Positions 15,023 through 24,226 of a stretch of DNA of 42,157 nt are shown in pieces; position 1 is the first letter of the stretch, and the number at the start of each line of letters is the position of its first letter. A model generated the notes under the pieces. It did not search any database, was not told the DNA's origin, and was given only the letters and a program-made list of their open reading frames with translations. The stretch is from assembly GCF_001006285.1 (NCBI RefSeq), contig NZ_LBBT01000293.1:1-42157 (forward strand), read 5' to 3'. A program made the translations under genes and the position numbers. Source of the stretch: Paraclostridium benzoelyticum. GTDB lineage: Bacteria; Bacillota; Clostridia; Peptostreptococcales; Peptostreptococcaceae.

Positions 15023-16153
15023 ATGTACAACTTTGAAATAAAGACAAAAATAAGCTGCGGTATAGGAGCTTTAGAATCATTAAAAGATATAACAAATAAA
15101 AAAATATTTATAATAACAGACCCATTTATGATTGAATCTAAAACAATAGACAAAATATTAATCAATCTAGAAGGAAATGATTGTAATATATTTAGTGAAA
15201 TTGTGCCAGATCCTCCAATCGAAATAGTTGTAAAAGGGATGGAAAAAATAAAAGATTACTCTCCAGATATAATTATTGCATTAGGTGGAGGATCAGCAAT
15301 TGATGCAGCTAAGGCAATAATGGATTTTTCAAAACAAATATTTAAGATAGATGAAATCGAGTTTATTGCAATACCTACAACTAGTGGGACGGGATCAGAA
15401 GTAACATCTTTTTCTGTAATAACAGACGCACAAAAAGGTACAAAATACCCTCTTGTTTCAGATGATTTAATACCTAATAAAGCTATATTAGATCCGGAAC
15501 TAGTAAAAACGGTTCCAAATTTCATAACAGCAGACACTGGTATGGATGTATTAACTCATGCTATAGAAGCTTATGTATCAACAGATAGTAATGATTTTTC
15601 TGATGCATTAGCAGAAAAAGCAATAAAACTTGTACACGAATATTTAATTGATGCATATAAAGATGGATCAAATTTAGAGGCTAGAGAAAAAATGCACAAT
15701 GCATCATGTATGGCAGGATTAGCGTTCAATCAAGCGTCATTAGGATTAAATCATGGAATAGCACATATAGTAGGTGCAAAATTCCATATACCTCATGGAA
15801 GAACTAATTCAATATTACTTCCTTATGTTATAGAATATAATGCTAATATTTCAGGATACAATAATGCGTCTTACTCAGACACTGCTAAAAAATATGCACA
15901 AATAGCTAAAATGTTAGGGCTGGAATGCTCTAATGTTAGATTAGGTGTGAAAAATTTAGTAAATGAGATTAAGAAAATGCAAAAAAATATGAATATGCCG
16001 ATGAAGTTAACAGATTGTAAAGTGAATAAAGTTGATGTGGAAAATTTATTACCAGAAATTGCTCAACTTGCTTTAAAAGATGGATGCACTAAGACAAACC
16101 CTAGAATTCCGAATGATTCGGGAATAATCGACATATTAAAACAAATAATTTAA
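15023..16153 (+). CDS. eutG: Iron-containing alcohol dehydrogenase EutG
   Basis: The 376-residue enzyme reduces acetaldehyde to ethanol and so regenerates NAD+ inside the ethanolamine microcompartment. The NAD-binding segment is ALGGGSAIDAAKAIMDF. The metal ligands follow the Fe-ADH pattern: D175 and H179 in GMDVLTHAIEAYV, H244 in GLNHGIAH and H258 in HIPHGRTN. It is slightly shorter than E. coli EutG and begins directly with the catalytic fold, so no obvious encapsulation peptide is present. AAAGGGGAAA lies 7 bases upstream. It is transcribed from its own promoter behind an EutV-controlled terminator. Confidence 0.92.
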   Translation: MYNFEIKTKISCGIGALESLKDITNKKIFIITDPFMIESKTIDKILINLEGNDCNIFSEIVPDPPIEIVVKGMEKIKDYSPDIIIALGGGSAIDAAKAIMDFSKQIFKIDEIEFIAIPTTSGTGSEVTSFSVITDAQKGTKYPLVSDDLIPNKAILDPELVKTVPNFITADTGMDVLTHAIEAYVSTDSNDFSDALAEKAIKLVHEYLIDAYKDGSNLEAREKMHNASCMAGLAFNQASLGLNHGIAHIVGAKFHIPHGRTNSILLPYVIEYNANISGYNNASYSDTAKKYAQIAKMLGLECSNVRLGVKNLVNEIKKMQKNMNMPMKLTDCKVNKVDVENLLPEIAQLALKDGCTKTNPRIPNDSGIIDILKQII

Positions 16154-16197
16154 TAAAAACTTAATAAAATGGTTTTTTAAATATTTTGAAATAAATA

Positions 16198-16226
16198 TTG
16201 ACAAGTGGAAAACGTATATCTATAAT
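16198..16226 (+). promoter_or_regulatory. Perfect-consensus promoter of the eutS operon
   Basis: TTGACA (16198-16203) and TATAAT (16221-16226) are separated by exactly 17 bases, a full sigma-A consensus. Transcription would start near 16233, at the edge of the first leader hairpin, so control must come after initiation. Confidence 0.85.
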
Positions 16227-16229
16227 TAA

Positions 16230-16316
16230 ATTATCACAAGGGCGTGATAATTGATTAAAAAGCAACGGAGCTTCTTAAAGATATATTGATAGTATATATT
16301 TTTAAGGAGCTTTATT
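16230..16316 (+). promoter_or_regulatory. EutV (ANTAR) antitermination leader of eutS-eutP-eutV-eutW
   Basis: P1 is ATTATCAC-AAGGGC-GTGATAAT (16230-16251). P2 is AAGC-AACGGA-GCTT (16260-16273). Both hexaloops have A1 and G4. The word AGCAACGGAGCTT fits AGCAANGRRGCUY. The 3' arm of P2 is also the 5' arm of the terminator (16269-16311, about 18 pairs with a loop near 16287-16293, then TTATTT). As eutV and eutW lie downstream, this makes a positive feedback loop. Confidence 0.9.
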
Positions 16317-16340
16317 TGATTTAAGAAAGAAGGTTTCAAA

Positions 16341-16691
16341 ATGACAGAAGAAACTAAAAGCAGAGTCATTCAGGAATACGTTCCTGGAAAACAAGTTACA
16401 TTAGCACATGTAATAGCGAATCCAAATGAAGATATATACAAGAAATTAGGACTTATAATAGATAAAAAAGATGCAATAGGCATACTTACAATAACTCCAA
16501 GTGAAGCATCGATTATAGCTGCAGATGTAGCAACAAAAGCATCAGGTGTACAATTAGGATTTATAGATAGATTTAGTGGATCTGTAGTTGTCACAGGAGA
16601 TATAAGTTCTGTTGAATCAGCTCTTAATGAAGTTGTAGAAGTGCTAGGAAATATGTTAAACTTTACATCAACAAAGATAACGAGGACTTAA
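16341..16691 (+). CDS. eutS: Microcompartment shell protein EutS
   Basis: This 116-residue protein is a circularly permuted BMC-domain hexamer subunit (EutS/PduU type). Typical segments are [18 protein letters not shown] at the N-terminus (the part that forms the beta-barrel cap over the pore), [20 protein letters not shown] and [20 protein letters not shown]. In Gram-negative relatives EutS forms bent hexamers at shell edges. It is the first gene of its operon and lies 3 bases before eutP. AAAGAAGG lies upstream of the ATG. Confidence 0.95.
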   Translation: MTEETKSRVIQEYVPGKQVTLAHVIANPNEDIYKKLGLIIDKKDAIGILTITPSEASIIAADVATKASGVQLGFIDRFSGSVVVTGDISSVESALNEVVEVLGNMLNFTSTKITRT

Positions 16692-16694
16692 ATT

Positions 16695-17120
16695 ATGAAA
16701 AATATAATATTTATGGGTAAAACAGGTAGTGGAAAGACAACACTATGCCAAAAGCTTGATGATTTAGAAATAAAGTATAATAAAACTCAATCAGTTGAAT
16801 TATACAATCAATCAATAGATACACCTGGAGAATATATTGAAAATAGAAGTTTGTATAGCGCACTTATAACTACAGCTGTAGATGCAAAAACTATAGCATT
16901 AGTATACGACCCTACACAAAGTGAAGGATATATTGCACCAGGATTTGCTAGTATGTTTGCTAAAAATGTAATAGGTATAATTACAAAAATAGATATAGCA
17001 AACAAAGATGAAATTGAGCTAGCAAAAGAAAAGCTTAAAATGGCAGGTGTTAATGAAATATTTTTAGTAGATACTATCAAAGGCATAGGTATTGAAGAGT
17101 TATTTGAATATTTAAGTTAG
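16695..17120 (+). CDS. eutP: EutP, P-loop GTPase-like protein
   Basis: The 141-residue protein has the Walker A motif MGKTGSGKTTLCQ (residues 7-19), a switch-II-like region IDTPGEYIENRS and the guanine-specificity motif TKID. EutP/PduV proteins are small Ras-like GTPases tied to microcompartments; E. coli EutP has been reported to have acetate kinase activity, but its exact role is unsettled. It starts 3 bases after eutS and is followed by eutV 20 bases on. Confidence 0.93.
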   Translation: MKNIIFMGKTGSGKTTLCQKLDDLEIKYNKTQSVELYNQSIDTPGEYIENRSLYSALITTAVDAKTIALVYDPTQSEGYIAPGFASMFAKNVIGIITKIDIANKDEIELAKEKLKMAGVNEIFLVDTIKGIGIEELFEYLS

Positions 17121-17140
17121 CTAAAGTGAGGTGGCAACAT

Positions 17141-17716
17141 ATGAAAGGAAATATATTGGTAGTCGATGATGAACCAATAATCAGAATGGATATAAAAGAC
17201 ATTCTAACTGATAGAGGATATAATGTTGTTGGAGAAGCATGTGATGGATTTGAAGCTGTTGAAGCATGCAAAAAGTATAATCCAGATTTAGTTATAATGG
17301 ATATAGATATGCCAATGTTAGATGGACTTAAAGCTGGTAAGATAATAACAAAAGATAACTTAGCAGGAGGAATACTTTTATCAACTTCTTTTGAAGGGGA
17401 TGAGTATTTAAAAAAAGCAAAAGAAATAGGTGCCTTTGGATATCTAGTGAAACCTATTAATGAGAAGATATTTATACCAACAATTGAAATGTGTATAGGT
17501 AAAGTAAGAGAATTTGAAAAGATGAAAAAAGACCTCGATAAGATAAGCAATAAGTTGACTGAAAGGAAGTTAGTAGAAAGAGCCAAAGGGATACTTATAA
17601 GAGAATTTGAAATTGATGAGGAAGAAGCATATACAAGAATAAGAAAACTTAGTATGGATAAAAGAACTTCTATGCTTGAAATTGCAAAAACTATTATTAT
17701 AGGTTACGAGGAATAA
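17141..17716 (+). CDS. eutV: Response regulator with ANTAR RNA-binding domain, EutV
   Basis: The 191-residue protein has a receiver domain (D9/D10, phospho-acceptor D54 in VIMDIDMPMLDG, K in YLVKPINE), a coiled linker (about 112-128) and a C-terminal three-helix ANTAR domain (about 130-188, RAKGILIREFEIDEEEAYTR). When phosphorylated by EutW it dimerises and binds two successive hexaloop hairpins in nascent RNA, preventing termination. Three such sites are present in this window. ATG 17141 is preferred over a GTG at 17126, which itself overlaps the GAGGTGG ribosome binding site. Confidence 0.96.
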   Translation: MKGNILVVDDEPIIRMDIKDILTDRGYNVVGEACDGFEAVEACKKYNPDLVIMDIDMPMLDGLKAGKIITKDNLAGGILLSTSFEGDEYLKKAKEIGAFGYLVKPINEKIFIPTIEMCIGKVREFEKMKKDLDKISNKLTERKLVERAKGILIREFEIDEEEAYTRIRKLSMDKRTSMLEIAKTIIIGYEE

Positions 17717-17720
17717 TAAT

Positions 17721-19097
17721 ATGATAAAAGCGTTATGTCAAGAGTATTCTAACTTAAATAGTGAAGAAATTGACAAAGTAATTGATATTTCAAAATCCTT
17801 AGATCTAATGGCTAACTTTTATGAAAGCGATGTCTTTATAGACATATTAACGAAAAACCAAGAAGAGGCTATTGTAGTGGCTCATGGAAAAGCTAAAAAT
17901 AATTCTATTTACAAAAATAATGTAGTAGGAAAAAAAGCTTTGAGTATAAATGAACCAGGAGTTATAAATACGCTACTAACAGGAATTACCTCAAAAGATA
18001 TAAAAGCTTTGACACAAGAGTATAAACTTGTGAGGCAAAGCATACAACCTATAGAACTAAATGATAAAACAATTGCAGTGTTGATTGTAGAAAAAGACAT
18101 AAGCAAAGAGTTAAAAGACGAATTTGATACAAATAAAAAAGAATCAAAAGAATTAATAAACTTAATAAAGCAAAACAGTTTTATAACTGATAATTTAAAT
18201 GCTGCTATACTTGTGTTTGATAAATACGGAAATCTAAAATTTAAGAATAAAAACACTACAAAGATATATGAAGCTATAGGCATGAAAAAAGATTTAGAAG
18301 ATGTTAAATATGATGACATATCATTAGAAAGTGAAAAATTTATTGATATTATAAGTAGTCATAAAATAGAACAAGTACGAGAAGTAAATATAAATTATAG
18401 CTTCTTTGAAGTAAAAACAATAGTTAGAAAATCTGAAGAACTTAGAGTTATTCAAATAATACAAGATATAACTGAATTGAAAGAAAAAGAAGCTGAATTA
18501 GTTTTTAAATCAATTGCAGTTAAAGAAACTCATCATAGAGTAAAAAATAATCTTCAAACAGTAATTTCCTTGCTTAGAAAACAGAGTAGACTAACAGATA
18601 ACGAAGAAGTTAAGATGTGTCTAGACAATGTAACTAACAGGGTGTTTGCAATACTATCTAATCATCACTTGCTATCAAAGCAAATGGATAATAGTATAAG
18701 CATTTTACAAGCTATAAATTTATTAATTAGCAATATCCAAGGCGGATATTGTGATGATAAAAATATAAATATATATGTTACAGGTGAAGATTTTAAAATA
18801 AATGGAGAAAAATCCAGTGCATTGCTATTAGCTATAAATGAAGCTATTCAAAATTGCTATGATCATGCTTTTGAAGGTAAAGATAGTGGGAATATACAAG
18901 TACTAGTAAATGAAGAAGAAAATAAAAATATCATAGCTATCGTTGATGATGGAATTGGATTTGAAAATGATGATAAATTAAAAACTAATTTAGGGACATT
19001 TATAATCGATAGTTATATAAAACAGGTTCTAAAAGGGGATGTTGAAAAAATATCTACTGATAAAGGAACAAAAATAATTTTTAAAATTCCAAAATAA
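17721..19097 (+). CDS. eutW: Ethanolamine-sensing histidine kinase EutW
   Basis: This soluble 458-residue kinase has an N-terminal GAF-like H_kinase_N sensor (about 1-130), a PAS domain (about 150-255), a HisKA_2 phospho-acceptor in ETHHRVKNNLQTVISLLRKQ (His271/272) and HATPase_c with NEAIQNCYDHAF and DDGIGFE. No membrane segment is seen, in keeping with sensing of cytoplasmic ethanolamine, which was shown for the enterococcal EutW. It lies 4 bases after eutV, and the eutA leader begins 26 bases after its stop. Confidence 0.95.
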   Translation: MIKALCQEYSNLNSEEIDKVIDISKSLDLMANFYESDVFIDILTKNQEEAIVVAHGKAKNNSIYKNNVVGKKALSINEPGVINTLLTGITSKDIKALTQEYKLVRQSIQPIELNDKTIAVLIVEKDISKELKDEFDTNKKESKELINLIKQNSFITDNLNAAILVFDKYGNLKFKNKNTTKIYEAIGMKKDLEDVKYDDISLESEKFIDIISSHKIEQVREVNINYSFFEVKTIVRKSEELRVIQIIQDITELKEKEAELVFKSIAVKETHHRVKNNLQTVISLLRKQSRLTDNEEVKMCLDNVTNRVFAILSNHHLLSKQMDNSISILQAINLLISNIQGGYCDDKNINIYVTGEDFKINGEKSSALLLAINEAIQNCYDHAFEGKDSGNIQVLVNEEENKNIIAIVDDGIGFENDDKLKTNLGTFIIDSYIKQVLKGDVEKISTDKGTKIIFKIPK

Positions 19098-19123
19098 TTT
19101 AATATATGTATTAATAACTATAT

Positions 19124-19228
19124 CTACAAGGTGGTAGTATTAATTAAGCAAAGGGGCTTAAGGTTATTGATAAGTTAGGTAAATATATGCCTAAACTTAT
19201 TATAACTTTAAGCCTCTTTGCTTGTTTA
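19124..19228 (+). promoter_or_regulatory. EutV (ANTAR) antitermination leader of eutA
   Basis: P1 is CTAC-AAGGTG-GTAG (19124-19137). P2 is TTAAGC-AAAGGG-GCTTAA (19144-19161). Both hexaloops have A1 and G4. AGCAAAGGGGCTT fits AGCAANGRRGCUY. The terminator is very long: about 22 pairs link 19146-19167 to 19202-19223, with a second hairpin inside its loop (ATAAGTTAGG with CCTAAACTTAT), then GTTT. P2 and the terminator are mutually exclusive. No strong promoter was found just upstream, so this may gate read-through from eutW. Confidence 0.88.
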
Positions 19229-19257
19229 AAACACACTTTGTGTATGGAGGTGAATAA

Positions 19258-20691
19258 ATGAAAGAAGAGTTATTAAGTGTTGGAATTGATATAGGAACAA
19301 GTACTACACAACTTATATTTTCAAAGTTAATAGTAGAAAACATGGCTTCAAGTTTTTCTGTTCCAAGAATTAGTATTGTAGATAAAAAAATTATTTACAA
19401 GAGTGAAGTTTATTTTACTCCACTTATTTCTAACACTGAAATTGACAGAGATAAAATTAAAGAATTAGTAGAACTAGAGTACAAAAAAGCTAATATTTGT
19501 AAATCAGATATACAAACTGGAGCAGTTATTATAACAGGTGAAACTGCTAGAAAAGAAAATGCAAATGATGTACTTCATTCATTAAGTGGTTTTGCAGGAG
19601 ACTTTGTAGTTGCAACAGCTGGGCCTGACTTAGAAAGTATTATTTCTGGAAAAGGAGCAGGAGCACATATATATTCAAAAGAGCACTCAACGAGTGTTGT
19701 GAATCTAGACATAGGAGGAGGAACAACAAACTTAGCGCTTTTTAAAAGAGGCGAAGTTTGTGACACTGGATGTTTAGACATAGGTGGAAGGCTTATAAAA
19801 ATTGATAAGTCAACAAAAGAAATTATATATATATCACCTAAAATCAAAGAGATTATAAAAAATAACAAATTAAATTTAGATTTAGGAACTATTGCTACAG
19901 TTGAAAATTTAAAGCCTGTTATAGATATAATGGTTAAACTGTTGCTTGAAAGTGTAGGCATAAGACCTAAAAGTGAACTATTTGATTATATAGTTACCAA
20001 CAAAAATATTAAATTAGATGAAGATATAAAATGTATATCTTTCTCTGGTGGAGTTGCAGATTATGTTTATTATGATGGCGAAATTGATGACTACTTCAAA
20101 TATGGAGACATAGGTATTTTACTTGGTCAAGCTATTAAAAACTGTGAAGAATTCAAAAATCTTAAAATTATAAGATCTATAGAAACTATAAGAGCAACTG
20201 TTGTAGGAGCAGGGTCTCATACAACTGAGGTTAGTGGAAGCACTATAACATACACTAGCGAAAGTTTTCCTCTTAAAAATTTACCAGTTTTAAAATTATC
20301 AAAGGAAGATGAAATAGGAGATAGTCAACACATAAGTAAAGCAATAAAAAATAAATTAAATTGGTTTAAATTAGAAAATGATCTTCAAAATATTGTAATT
20401 GCTATTGAAGGTAAATCAAATCCTAGTTTCTCAGACATACAAACATATGCAGATGGACTAGTAGATGGAATGCAAGAAATAATCGATAGAGATTTAGAAT
20501 TTATAGTTATTGTTGAATGTGATATGGCTAAAGTTTTAGGTCAAAGTATGTATTCCAAATTGAACTTTAAAAAGAATTTAATATGCCTAGATAGCGTTAA
20601 AGTTGAAAATGGAGATTATATAGATATTGGAAAGCCAATAGCACAAGGTCAAGTATTACCAGTAGTAATAAAGACACTGGTTTTTAACTAA
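19258..20691 (+). CDS. eutA: Ethanolamine ammonia-lyase reactivating factor EutA
   Basis: The 477-residue protein belongs to the actin-like ATPase superfamily. It shows GIDIGTSTTQLIFSKL (phosphate 1), NLDIGGGTTNLALFKRG (phosphate 2) and a CISFSGGVADYVYY adenosine-type motif. EutA exchanges inactive cobalamin bound to EutBC for fresh adenosylcobalamin in an ATP-dependent way. Length is as in other EutA proteins. ATGGAGGTG lies upstream of the ATG, and eutB follows 17 bases after the stop. Confidence 0.95.
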   Translation: MKEELLSVGIDIGTSTTQLIFSKLIVENMASSFSVPRISIVDKKIIYKSEVYFTPLISNTEIDRDKIKELVELEYKKANICKSDIQTGAVIITGETARKENANDVLHSLSGFAGDFVVATAGPDLESIISGKGAGAHIYSKEHSTSVVNLDIGGGTTNLALFKRGEVCDTGCLDIGGRLIKIDKSTKEIIYISPKIKEIIKNNKLNLDLGTIATVENLKPVIDIMVKLLLESVGIRPKSELFDYIVTNKNIKLDEDIKCISFSGGVADYVYYDGEIDDYFKYGDIGILLGQAIKNCEEFKNLKIIRSIETIRATVVGAGSHTTEVSGSTITYTSESFPLKNLPVLKLSKEDEIGDSQHISKAIKNKLNWFKLENDLQNIVIAIEGKSNPSFSDIQTYADGLVDGMQEIIDRDLEFIVIVECDMAKVLGQSMYSKLNFKKNLICLDSVKVENGDYIDIGKPIAQGQVLPVVIKTLVFN

Positions 20692-20708
20692 TAAAAGGAG
20701 GAAAGTCA

Positions 20709-22073
20709 ATGATTTTACAAACGAAACTATTTGGACATACGTATAAGTTTAATGGGTTATACGATGTAATGGCTAAGGCTAATGAAGAAAAATCAGGAGA
20801 TAAGTTAGCAGGCGTTGCAGCTACTTCTTCAGAAGAAAGAGTTGCAGCTAAGGTTGTTTTATCTAATATAAAGTTAGAAGATATAAAAAATAACCCAGCG
20901 GTACCTTATGAAATAGATGAAGTTACAAGAATAATAATGGATGACTTAAATGAAAAAATATATGAGGAAATAAAAGATTGGACAGTATCAGACTTAAGGG
21001 AATGGTTACTAGATTCAAACACTACAGGTGATGATATAAGCAGAATTTCAAGAGGATTAACTTCTGAAATGATAGCTGCAGTTGCAAAATTAATGTCTAA
21101 TATGGATTTAGTTTATGCTGCTAAAAAAATAATAGTAAAAGCACATTGTAACACAACAATAGGAGAACCAGGAACTTTATCGGCAAGACTTCAACCAAAC
21201 CATCCAACAGATGATCCAGATGGAATATTAGCATCACTTTTAGAAGGATTAACTTATGGAATAGGAGATGCAGTACTTGGGTTAAACCCTGTTGATGATT
21301 CAGTTGAGAGTGTAACTAAAGTTTTAAAAAGATTTGAAGAAGTAAAACAAAAGTTTGATATACCTACTCAAATTTGTGTACTTGCACACGTTACTACTCA
21401 AATGGAAGCTGTTAGAAAAGGTGCTCCAACAGACCTTATATTCCAATCAATTGCAGGTTCTCAAAAGGGAAATGAGGCATTTGGATTTGATGCTGCAACA
21501 ATTGAAGAAGCAAGACAATTAGTTTTAAAACAAGGAACTTGCACAGGACCAAATGTAATGTACTTTGAAACAGGACAAGGTTCAGAACTTTCATCAGAAG
21601 CTCACCATGGAATAGATCAGGTTACTATGGAAGCTAGATGTTATGGATTTGCAAAGAGATTTAATCCATTCTTAGTAAACACAGTTGTTGGTTTTATAGG
21701 GCCTGAATACTTATACGATGCAAAAGAAGTTATAAGAGCGGGACTTGAAGATCACTTTATGGGTAAATTAAGTGGATTACCAATGGGCGTTGATGCTTGT
21801 TACACAAACCATATGAAAGCAGATCAAAATGATATAGAAAATTTAGCTATTTTATTAACAGCAGCAGGATGTACATACTTTATGGGAATACCTCATGGAG
21901 ATGACGTAATGCTTAACTATCAAACAACAGGATACCATGAAACAGCTGCTCTTAGAGAAATGTTTGGATTAACAGCAATTAAGAAGTTTGACAGCTGGTT
22001 AGAAAATATGGAATTTAGTAAAGATGGTAAGTTATTAGAAAAAGCAGGAGATGGATCTATATTATTAGGATAG
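20709..22073 (+). CDS. eutB: Ethanolamine ammonia-lyase large subunit EutB
   Basis: The 454-residue TIM-barrel subunit holds the active site for adenosylcobalamin-dependent cleavage of ethanolamine to acetaldehyde and ammonia. Strong family segments include KAHCNTTIGEPGTLSARLQP, NHPTDDPDGILASLLEGLTY, GLNPVDDSVESV, GQGSELSSEAHHGIDQVTME and YTNHMKADQNDIENL. It is full length with no gaps. AAAGGAGG lies upstream of the ATG. Co-transcribed with eutA and eutC. Confidence 0.98.
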   Translation: MILQTKLFGHTYKFNGLYDVMAKANEEKSGDKLAGVAATSSEERVAAKVVLSNIKLEDIKNNPAVPYEIDEVTRIIMDDLNEKIYEEIKDWTVSDLREWLLDSNTTGDDISRISRGLTSEMIAAVAKLMSNMDLVYAAKKIIVKAHCNTTIGEPGTLSARLQPNHPTDDPDGILASLLEGLTYGIGDAVLGLNPVDDSVESVTKVLKRFEEVKQKFDIPTQICVLAHVTTQMEAVRKGAPTDLIFQSIAGSQKGNEAFGFDAATIEEARQLVLKQGTCTGPNVMYFETGQGSELSSEAHHGIDQVTMEARCYGFAKRFNPFLVNTVVGFIGPEYLYDAKEVIRAGLEDHFMGKLSGLPMGVDACYTNHMKADQNDIENLAILLTAAGCTYFMGIPHGDDVMLNYQTTGYHETAALREMFGLTAIKKFDSWLENMEFSKDGKLLEKAGDGSILLG

Positions 22074-22084
22074 GGGGCTAAGTT

Positions 22085-22966
22085 ATGAACGAAAAAGATT
22101 TAAAAACATTAGTAGAGCAACTAGTTGGCCAAATGGTTGGACAAATTGATGCAAACTCAATAAACGAGGTAACAAAGCAAGTTACTACACAAATAGATGG
22201 AAATGATGAATTTATAGAAGATATAACAACAGTAGATATAAAGAAACAATTATTAGTTGAAAATCCAAAGGATAAAGATGCTTACTTAGATATGAAAGCA
22301 AAAACTCCTGCAAGATTAGGAACTGGAAGATGTGGAGCAAGATATAAAACAGCTACTGCACTAAGATTTAGAGCAGACCATGCTGCGGCACAAGACTCTG
22401 TTTTCTCATATGTTTCTGATGAATTTATAAAAGAAAATAACTTATTCGAAGTTGAAACACTTTGTGAAAGTAAAGATGAATATATCACAAGACCAGATCT
22501 TGGAAGAAGATTTTCAAAAGAAACTATGGATAAAATAAAATCTAAGTTTGGAACTAATCAAAAAGTATTATTAATGGCAGGAGATGGATTAAGTTCAGCA
22601 GCAATAGAAGCTAACTTAAAAGATATAGTACCAGCTATAAAGCAAGGTTTAAAAATGTATGGAATAGATTCTAGTGAAATATTATTTGTTAAACATTGTA
22701 GAGTTGGAGCTATGGATCATCTAGGAGAAGAATTAGGAAGCGAAGTTATATGTATGTTAGTAGGAGAAAGACCAGGTCTTGTAACTGCAGAATCTATGTC
22801 AGCATACATTGCATACAAACCATATATAGGAATGGCAGAAGCTAAGAGAACTGTTATATCAAATATCCACAAAGGTGGAACTACAGCAGTTGAGGCTGGT
22901 GCACACATAGCAGAATTAATAAAAACTATGTTAGAGAAAAAAGTTTCAGGAATAGATCTTAAGTAA
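22085..22966 (+). CDS. eutC: Ethanolamine ammonia-lyase small subunit EutC
   Basis: The 293-residue subunit completes the cobalamin-binding site. Conserved segments: [50 protein letters not shown] and [20 protein letters not shown]. The first 20 residues ([20 protein letters not shown]) form a predicted amphipathic helix joined by a polar linker, like the encapsulation peptide reported for other EutC proteins. GGGGGC lies upstream of the ATG. Confidence 0.97.
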   Translation: MNEKDLKTLVEQLVGQMVGQIDANSINEVTKQVTTQIDGNDEFIEDITTVDIKKQLLVENPKDKDAYLDMKAKTPARLGTGRCGARYKTATALRFRADHAAAQDSVFSYVSDEFIKENNLFEVETLCESKDEYITRPDLGRRFSKETMDKIKSKFGTNQKVLLMAGDGLSSAAIEANLKDIVPAIKQGLKMYGIDSSEILFVKHCRVGAMDHLGEELGSEVICMLVGERPGLVTAESMSAYIAYKPYIGMAEAKRTVISNIHKGGTTAVEAGAHIAELIKTMLEKKVSGIDLK

Positions 22967-22988
22967 TCTATATAGGAGGAGTTAAACT

Positions 22989-23642
22989 ATGAAAAATGAT
23001 GCAATACGCCCTAATGTCCTAGGAGTAAAGATAATTTCAAATGTAAGTTTGGAAATGGCTAAAAAATTAAATTTAGAACAACATCATAAAAGTTTAGGAT
23101 TAATAACAGCTGATTGTGATGATGTAACATATACTGCTCTTGATGAAGCAACAAAAGCTGCTGAAGTAGATGTAGTTTATGCAAAATCAATGTATGCAGG
23201 AGCGGCAAACGCTTCAACAAAATTAGCTGGAGAAGTAATCGGGATTATAGCAGGACCAAGTCCAGCAGAAGTAAGAAGTGGATTAAATGCAGTTTTAGAT
23301 TTTATGGAATATGGAGCAACTTTTATAAGTGCTAATGATGATGATTCAATAGCATATTATGCTCACTGTGTTTCAAGAACAGGAACTTACCTTTCAAAGG
23401 TAGCAAACATAAGAGAAGGAGAGGCGTTAGCTTATCTAGTAGCACCTCCGCTTGAAGCAATGTATGCTTTAGATGCAGCACTTAAAGCAGCAGACGTTTC
23501 TTTATGTGAGTTATTTGAACCACCTACAGAAACAAACTTTGCAGGAGCACTTCTTACAGGTTCGCAGTCAGCTTGTAAGGCAGCGTGTGATGCTTTTGCA
23601 CAAGCTGTTATAGCTGTAGCAGACAACCCAACAGGATTTTAA
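22989..23642 (+). CDS. eutL: Microcompartment shell protein EutL (tandem permuted BMC)
   Basis: The 217-residue protein has two permuted BMC domains and forms trimeric tiles. Segments RPNVLGVKIISNVSLEMAKK, SLGLITADCDDVTYTALDEA, GPSPAEVRSGLNAVLDFM and LLTGSQSACKAACDAFAQAV are typical of EutL, whose pore can open and close and can bind ethanolamine. AGGAGG lies 9 bases before the ATG. Followed 9 bases later by another BMC gene. Confidence 0.96.
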   Translation: MKNDAIRPNVLGVKIISNVSLEMAKKLNLEQHHKSLGLITADCDDVTYTALDEATKAAEVDVVYAKSMYAGAANASTKLAGEVIGIIAGPSPAEVRSGLNAVLDFMEYGATFISANDDDSIAYYAHCVSRTGTYLSKVANIREGEALAYLVAPPLEAMYALDAALKAADVSLCELFEPPTETNFAGALLTGSQSACKAACDAFAQAVIAVADNPTGF

Positions 23643-23651
23643 GGTTAGATA

Positions 23652-24224
23652 ATGAATGCTTTAGGATTAGTTGAAACAATTGGTTATGTTGCTGCGATAG
23701 AAGCTCTAGATGTTTGTTTAAAATCTGCAAGCGTAGAAGTTGTTGGAATACAAAAGGTAGGACAAGGCATAGTTACAATTGAAGTAAGTGGAGATGTTGG
23801 AGCCGTAAAGTCAGCAGTAGAAGCTGCTAAATATGCTGCTGAGAAAGTAGGCGTATTAAGAGCTACACATGTTATACCAAGATTACATGCAGATGTACAT
23901 GATGCTTTATTTAAAAAAGAATATATTAAAAGTGTAGAAGAAGAAACTGTACATAAAATAGAAGAAAAAGAAGTAGAAAAAGAATTTGAAATAAAAGAAG
24001 TAGAAGATATTCAAGAAGAGATAGAAATAGATAGTGTAGAGGTAGAAAAACACAATGAGAAGAAAGATGAGTTAGAAAAACCTAATTTATCAAATCTTAG
24101 TGTAAAAGAACTTAAAAACTTAGCTAAGTCATTGGGATCAAAGAAGACATATAAAGAATTAAATGCTTTAAAGAAAGAAGAATTAATTTCTTTAGTAGAT
24201 AAGTTTTATAGAGAGGATGAGTAA
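23652..24224 (+). CDS. BMC-domain shell protein with acidic linker and C-terminal SAP/Rho-N-like domain
   Basis: The 190-residue protein starts with a standard BMC domain (residues 1-88: NALGLVETIGYVAAIEALDV, VTIEVSGDVGAVKSAVEAAK, HVIPRLH). An acidic, Lys/Glu-rich, coiled-coil-prone linker (about 95-145) follows. The C-terminal unit reads LSVKELKNLAKSLGSKKTYK and KKEELISLV (about 150-187) and resembles SAP or Rho-N helical nucleic-acid-binding folds. The plan parallels EutK of enteric bacteria, which has a BMC domain plus a DNA-binding-like C-terminal domain of a different fold. It may tie cargo or nucleic acid to the shell. The TAA-to-ATG gap to eutE is 2 bases. Confidence 0.85.
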   Translation: MNALGLVETIGYVAAIEALDVCLKSASVEVVGIQKVGQGIVTIEVSGDVGAVKSAVEAAKYAAEKVGVLRATHVIPRLHADVHDALFKKEYIKSVEEETVHKIEEKEVEKEFEIKEVEDIQEEIEIDSVEVEKHNEKKDELEKPNLSNLSVKELKNLAKSLGSKKTYKELNALKKEELISLVDKFYREDE

Positions 24225-24226
24225 AA

